This document shows, piece by piece, positions 60,740 through 64,000 of a stretch of DNA of 64,000 bases (position 1 is the stretch's first letter; each line of letters starts with the position of its first letter). Origin of the DNA: Oscillospiraceae bacterium (GTDB taxonomy: Bacteria > Bacillota > Clostridia > Oscillospirales > Ruminococcaceae); contig JAFUNR010000023.1 of NCBI GenBank assembly GCA_017472965.1, positions 45,530 through 109,529 on the forward strand, given 5' to 3'. The translations under genes and the position numbers were made by a program. Under the pieces are notes generated by a model, which saw only the letters and a program-made list of their open reading frames with translations, did not search any database and was not told the DNA's origin.

Positions 60740-61288
60740 TCAGGTGTGATCGTGCCTGTTCTTCAACTTGGCGCGCACCCGTGCAAGTGCGTTATCCACC
60801 GCCTTGGGGCTGATATCCAGCTTTTCGGCAATGGTGCGGTAATCGGCACCGTCCAGCCGCAGCAGCAGCACCTTTCGCTCCACAGTGCTCAGGTTGGTGC
60901 GCAGAATGCGAACCGTCGCCCGGTACTGCTCCTGATCCACGGCCTGTTCCTCCGGCCCGGGGGTGGGAGGGCCTTCTTCGATGGAGACAAAGGTGTTCAG
61001 AGGATGGTGCTTTTTACGGCCGGCACACTGCCGGGCATCGGAAATGCCGTTGCGGATACACCGCATGGCATAGGTTTCAAAGGAGACATTATCCTGTGCG
61101 CGGTAGCTTTCGATGGCGCGGAACAGGGCGATCAGACCCTCCTGCTCGGCATCCTCGCGCTCCAAGCCCGGTACGATGCTGCCGGCGGCGATCCGGCGGA
61201 TACCCGGCATCATGCGGGCAATGATCGCGGCCTGCGCCGTTTCATCCCCTTGACGGGCGGATTCCAGCATTGCAGGGGTCACATTCAT
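60740..61288 (-). CDS. Sigma-70 family factor, SigH-like
   Basis: The protein has 182 aa from the ATG at 61288. Region 2 shows LEREDAEQEGLIALFRAIES and SFETYAMRCIRNGI; region 4 shows LSTVERKVLLLRLDGADYRT and KAVDNALARVRAKLK. The last part strongly resembles the SigH (Spo0H) end, KSIDNALQRVKRKL. It therefore probably directs RNA polymerase to stationary-phase or competence genes. The SD GCGAGGAC is 10 bases upstream, a little far; a start 7 codons earlier is possible. Confidence 0.88.
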   Translation of the reverse strand: MNVTPAMLESARQGDETAQAAIIARMMPGIRRIAAGSIVPGLEREDAEQEGLIALFRAIESYRAQDNVSFETYAMRCIRNGISDARQCAGRKKHHPLNTFVSIEEGPPTPGPEEQAVDQEQYRATVRILRTNLSTVERKVLLLRLDGADYRTIAEKLDISPKAVDNALARVRAKLKNRHDHT

Positions 61289-61346
61289 AAATCCAAGTCC
61301 TCGCCGCATACATCGTTGGTAAAATAAACAATCATAGATTATATGT

Positions 61347-61375
61347 ATTGTACAAAATATTTTTTTGAAAGTCAA
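61347..61375 (-). promoter_or_regulatory. Promoter of the sigma factor gene
   Basis: On the minus strand TTGACT (61375-61370), spacer 17, TACAAT (61352-61347). Confidence 0.85.
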
Positions 61376-61495
61376 CATTTTTATGAATTGATCATAAAAT
61401 TCAGCGTTTCACACAGGAGAATAAAAGAGAGAATGGCAAGATTGCACAATATGACTGCTTATAAGTCAGTTTTCAGTGAGCCAAAGGAGGTACGG

Positions 61496-62293
61496 ATGAA
61501 GGCATATACAGCCAGAAAAACCATAAAAACGGGAAAAAAGACTGCGAAAGGAATGCGTTATATTCTTGCGGTGGCGGCGGTGCTTGCGGCTGCGACCGTA
61601 TGGCGGATGCTGTACCGCCCGCAGCAGCCGGTACAGCCGCATCTGCAGCGGCCGGCGCAGCGGATCACTGTAGCGGTGGATTCCGGCCACGGCGGTACGG
61701 ATACCGGTGCAAAAGGGCTGGTGAACGAAACGCAGGTCACGCAGACCACAGCGGCGGCGCTGCTGGCTCTGCTGCAGGCCGACGGAAATTTTGCGCCGGT
61801 GCAGGTACATACCGATGAGGAATGCCCCACACCGCAGCAGCGGGCGGCCATTGCGCAGCAGGCGGGCGCACAGCTTTTTCTTTCGCTGCACGCAAACAAG
61901 GATACCTCTTCTGCCAGTTATGGCTTTGAGTGCTATGCCGTACCTCCCGGTCGTGCTCAGCACGAGGAAAGCCTGCTGTTCGCCCGTATAGTCTGCGCCC
62001 GTATGGCGGCGGCAGGGGCGCGGCTGCGGGGTGAGGACGGCGTGCGCTACGCCTATTACCGCAGGGGCGCGAAGATCATGAAGGAATCCTCCGACAGCAG
62101 GGAATATGATCTGCCCACCTTCGGCGTGCTGCAGCAGGCGAGCTGCCCGGCGGTGCTCATCGAACAGTGCTTTATCAGCAATGCGCAGGATCTGGCACAG
62201 TGGGGCAGCGCCGGGGGCTGCGCGGCGGCGGCGTATTGCTATTATCAGGCGATCTGCGATTATTTCGGTACCGAACCCCTGCCGGCGCCATGA
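61496..62293 (+). CDS. N-acetylmuramoyl-L-alanine amidase, membrane-anchored
   Basis: The protein has 265 aa from ATG 61496 (AAAGGAGG). A basic N-terminus and one membrane segment (about 23-38; YILAVAAVLAAATVW) are followed by an Amidase_3 domain: VDSGHGGTDTGAKG (zinc His), LFLSLHANKD (second His), and VLIEQCFISN with the catalytic Glu. It cleaves the bond between MurNAc and L-Ala in the wall. CwlD-like architecture, so a role in spore cortex or in vegetative wall turnover is possible. Confidence 0.93.
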   Translation: MKAYTARKTIKTGKKTAKGMRYILAVAAVLAAATVWRMLYRPQQPVQPHLQRPAQRITVAVDSGHGGTDTGAKGLVNETQVTQTTAAALLALLQADGNFAPVQVHTDEECPTPQQRAAIAQQAGAQLFLSLHANKDTSSASYGFECYAVPPGRAQHEESLLFARIVCARMAAAGARLRGEDGVRYAYYRRGAKIMKESSDSREYDLPTFGVLQQASCPAVLIEQCFISNAQDLAQWGSAGGCAAAAYCYYQAICDYFGTEPLPAP

Positions 62294-62368
62294 AATGCGG
62301 CAGGAACTGCATCCGTTTTGGCGGGTAAGCGTTTCTGCGGTTTTGCAAAATGTTTGGGGGAAAGCGCA

Positions 62369-62397
62369 TTGCAGAAACAGACTTTTCGTGGTATACT
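62369..62397 (+). promoter_or_regulatory. Promoter of the MFS gene
   Basis: TTGCAG (62369-62374), spacer 17, TATACT (62392-62397). Confidence 0.85.
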
Positions 62398-62444
62398 AAA
62401 CCAGTAAATGTGCTTTGCACCGGATGATCAAAAGAGGAAAAGAT

Positions 62445-63776
62445 ATGAAACTGTTGAAAAGGCTGCGCAGTGCGCATTTCTTTACGCTGTTCAATTTTCA
62501 CGATGAATATGCCAAGGGCCGCAGCTGTCTGCTGCTGCATAATGCCCTTTTAAACGCCATCAGCTGGCTGAGCACCGGTCTTTTTTATACCAGCTTCCTG
62601 ATGGCCAACGGCATCAATATCGTCAATATCGGTATTCTGACATTTTTGCCGTACATTGCAAGCTGTTTCAGTATTTTCTCGCCCAGCATTCTGGAGCGGT
62701 TTGCCCGCCGCCGCTGGATCCTTGCAGGCGGCAGACTGGCCTATGATCTGATCATTTTGCTGGGTATCACCATCATGCCGCTGCTGGTGTCGGATCCCAC
62801 CACCAAGATGGTTCTTTTTGTGGTGCTGACCTTCACCGCCAATATCATCAATGCGCTTTTTTCCAGCGGATACATGGTATGGCATGTCAACTTCATTCCG
62901 GAATCGGTCCGTGCGGAATTCTTCTCCATCAACACCACCGTCACCAGCTTTATCGGCTGCGGTGCGGCGCTGCTTTCCAGCGTGGTAGCCGATGCGCTGG
63001 CGGGCTCCGCTTACGAGGATACCGTCATTGTCATCTTCCGTTATGTGGCACTGGCACTGGCAATGCTGGATCTTGTGATCCTTTCACTGCCCAAAGAATA
63101 CCCTTATAAAAAAAGCAAAGAGCTGCCCCGTCTGCGGCACATCGTCACCAAGCCTTTCCGGCACAAAAAGTTTGCGCTGACCATGGCGATGGTGTTTGCA
63201 TGGACCTTCTTTATCAATGTGCCGATGTCCTCGCTGAATTATTATCTGATCAACGATGTGGGCGTTACCTATTCCTTTATCTATATCATCAATATGTTCT
63301 ACCCGTTCTTCCTGCTGATCTTCATGCCGGTGTGGAAGAAATTCCTCAACCGCAAAGGCTGGTTCATCACCTTTGCGGTGGGCGGACTGCTGCACTGCCC
63401 CACAAACCTGCTGTATTCCTGCGTGACGGCGGCAAACTATAGCTGGCTGATCCCGATCGTGCGCCTGACCCAGCATTTCCTCGGTGTTGGCACCAATGTG
63501 GCATATGCCAATATGCTGTATATCAACCTGCCGGATTCGGATCAAACCAACTATGTGGCTTTCCACACGCTGGTGGTGAATATTGCCTCGTTCCTGGGTA
63601 TGATGGCAGGCACCGGCTTTGTGGCTGCCAATCCGGATATTCTGGTGCGTGTTTTCGGCACAGGCTTCACCAATGTGCAGATTCTGCTGTGGGTGGAGGC
63701 TCTCGGTGAGCTGCTGGTCCCGTTGGCGGTGCTGAAGCTGCTGCCGCAGCTGACACCGGATCCGGTACAGGCCTGA
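62445..63776 (+). CDS. Major facilitator superfamily transporter
   Basis: The protein has 443 aa from ATG 62445 (AAAGAGGAAAAG). About 12 membrane segments are visible. Loop 2-3 reads LERFARRRWILAGGRLAYD, a variant of the MFS GxxxDRxGRR motif, and the middle loop is basic (PYKKSKELPRLRHIVTKPFR). It belongs to the MFS group common next to wall genes in Clostridia. The substrate (sugar, drug or peptide) cannot be told. Confidence 0.85.
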   Translation: MKLLKRLRSAHFFTLFNFHDEYAKGRSCLLLHNALLNAISWLSTGLFYTSFLMANGINIVNIGILTFLPYIASCFSIFSPSILERFARRRWILAGGRLAYDLIILLGITIMPLLVSDPTTKMVLFVVLTFTANIINALFSSGYMVWHVNFIPESVRAEFFSINTTVTSFIGCGAALLSSVVADALAGSAYEDTVIVIFRYVALALAMLDLVILSLPKEYPYKKSKELPRLRHIVTKPFRHKKFALTMAMVFAWTFFINVPMSSLNYYLINDVGVTYSFIYIINMFYPFFLLIFMPVWKKFLNRKGWFITFAVGGLLHCPTNLLYSCVTAANYSWLIPIVRLTQHFLGVGTNVAYANMLYINLPDSDQTNYVAFHTLVVNIASFLGMMAGTGFVAANPDILVRVFGTGFTNVQILLWVEALGELLVPLAVLKLLPQLTPDPVQA

Positions 63777-63821
63777 ATGCTTTGCAGCTGACCGGTTTGG
63801 CAAAGATTTGCTGCAAAAAGG

Positions 63822-63850
63822 TTGACAAATCCCGCAAAATAAGGTATGCT
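63822..63850 (+). promoter_or_regulatory. Promoter of the tRNA-Leu gene
   Basis: TTGACA (63822-63827), spacer 17, TATGCT (63845-63850), 18 bp before the tRNA. Confidence 0.88.
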
Positions 63851-63867
63851 TATTGAGCACGAAATTT

Positions 63868-63948
63868 GCGGGCGTGGCGGAATGGCAGACGCGCTGGTCT
63901 TAGGAACCAGTCCAATGGGTGCAGGTTCGACCCCTGTCGCCCGCACCA
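63868..63948 (+). tRNA. tRNA-Leu(TAG)
   Basis: The acceptor arm GCGGGCG (63868-63874) pairs with CGCCCGC (63938-63944). The anticodon arm CTGGT-CTTAGGA-ACCAG gives anticodon TAG, reading CTA/CTN leucine codons. The T arm has TTCGACC, and CCA is encoded (63946-63948). The variable region is short for a leucine tRNA (about 10 nt). No RNA or gene is seen in the last 52 bp of the window. Confidence 0.95.
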
Positions 63949-64000
63949 TACTGTCCTGTGGTGTGGCCGCAAATGGTGTACACATCGCAGGCTGTTTGCC

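Noticed and set aside
63551-63985. Reverse-strand frame over the tRNA and the MFS gene end
   Set aside because: It spans the tRNA gene; the frame is an artefact.

Overview
The window looks like a chromosomal segment of a GC-rich Gram-positive gut anaerobe of the Clostridia, most likely of the Ruminococcaceae/Oscillospiraceae (Faecalibacterium, Gemmiger, Subdoligranulum type). This rests on the 32-gene S10-spc-alpha ribosomal locus with zinc-type S14, S4 and L36, RqcH, a SigH-like sigma factor, a SpoVB-like flippase, a two-gene SufCB-like pair, strong GGAGG ribosome binding sites and frequent TTG/GTG starts. No 16S gene is present, so the genus is inference.

Layout. 1-1430: the end of an ABC exporter gene with a duplicated 3' tip, a decayed pyrF tail and a small membrane protein. 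1449-10032: carbohydrate genes, namely a SASA-type esterase, an L-arabinose block (FGGY kinase, araA, araD, DUF4867-like protein), a zinc-ribbon membrane protein and a six-hairpin glycosidase-like protein. 10135-14980: a rhomboid-like protein, DUF896, a homocysteine methyltransferase/MATE pair on the minus strand, and an orphan ParA ATPase. 15222-31001: the most unusual part, four paralogous genes of about 1000 codons (called here GH-1 to GH-4), a polysaccharide-lyase-like gene in the middle and a corrinoid-methyltransferase-like UroD family gene at the end. 31169-37589: housekeeping genes (flippase, DEAD-box helicase, DUF1858, trmK, Nif3, rqcH). 37651-53899: a structured leader or RNA followed by the ribosomal protein/secY/adk/map/infA/rpoA operon. 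53988-63948: coaX with an ECF S component, sufCB, a CDP-alcohol phosphotransferase, an amidohydrolase, GNAT, zinc-ribbon protein, sigma factor, cell wall amidase, MFS transporter and tRNA-Leu.

How the genes fit together. The araBAD-type genes convert L-arabinose to D-xylulose 5-phosphate. The esterase, the six-hairpin protein and the 15-31 kb cluster are plausible suppliers of sugars from plant or mucin glycans. None of the GH proteins or the lyase-like protein has a clear signal peptide, so they probably act in the cytoplasm on imported oligosaccharides. No glycan importer lies in the window. GH-1, GH-2 and GH-3 share an extended -10 promoter and a conserved A-rich box 54 bp upstream of it, and GH-1 and GH-2 share a downstream 13-bp repeat plus terminator. 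The paralogs fall into two subtypes arranged A-B-lyase-B-A. This cluster and the roughly 300-nt structured leader upstream of rpsJ are the best candidates for new biology. Function calls come from reading motifs in the sequence, without database searches.
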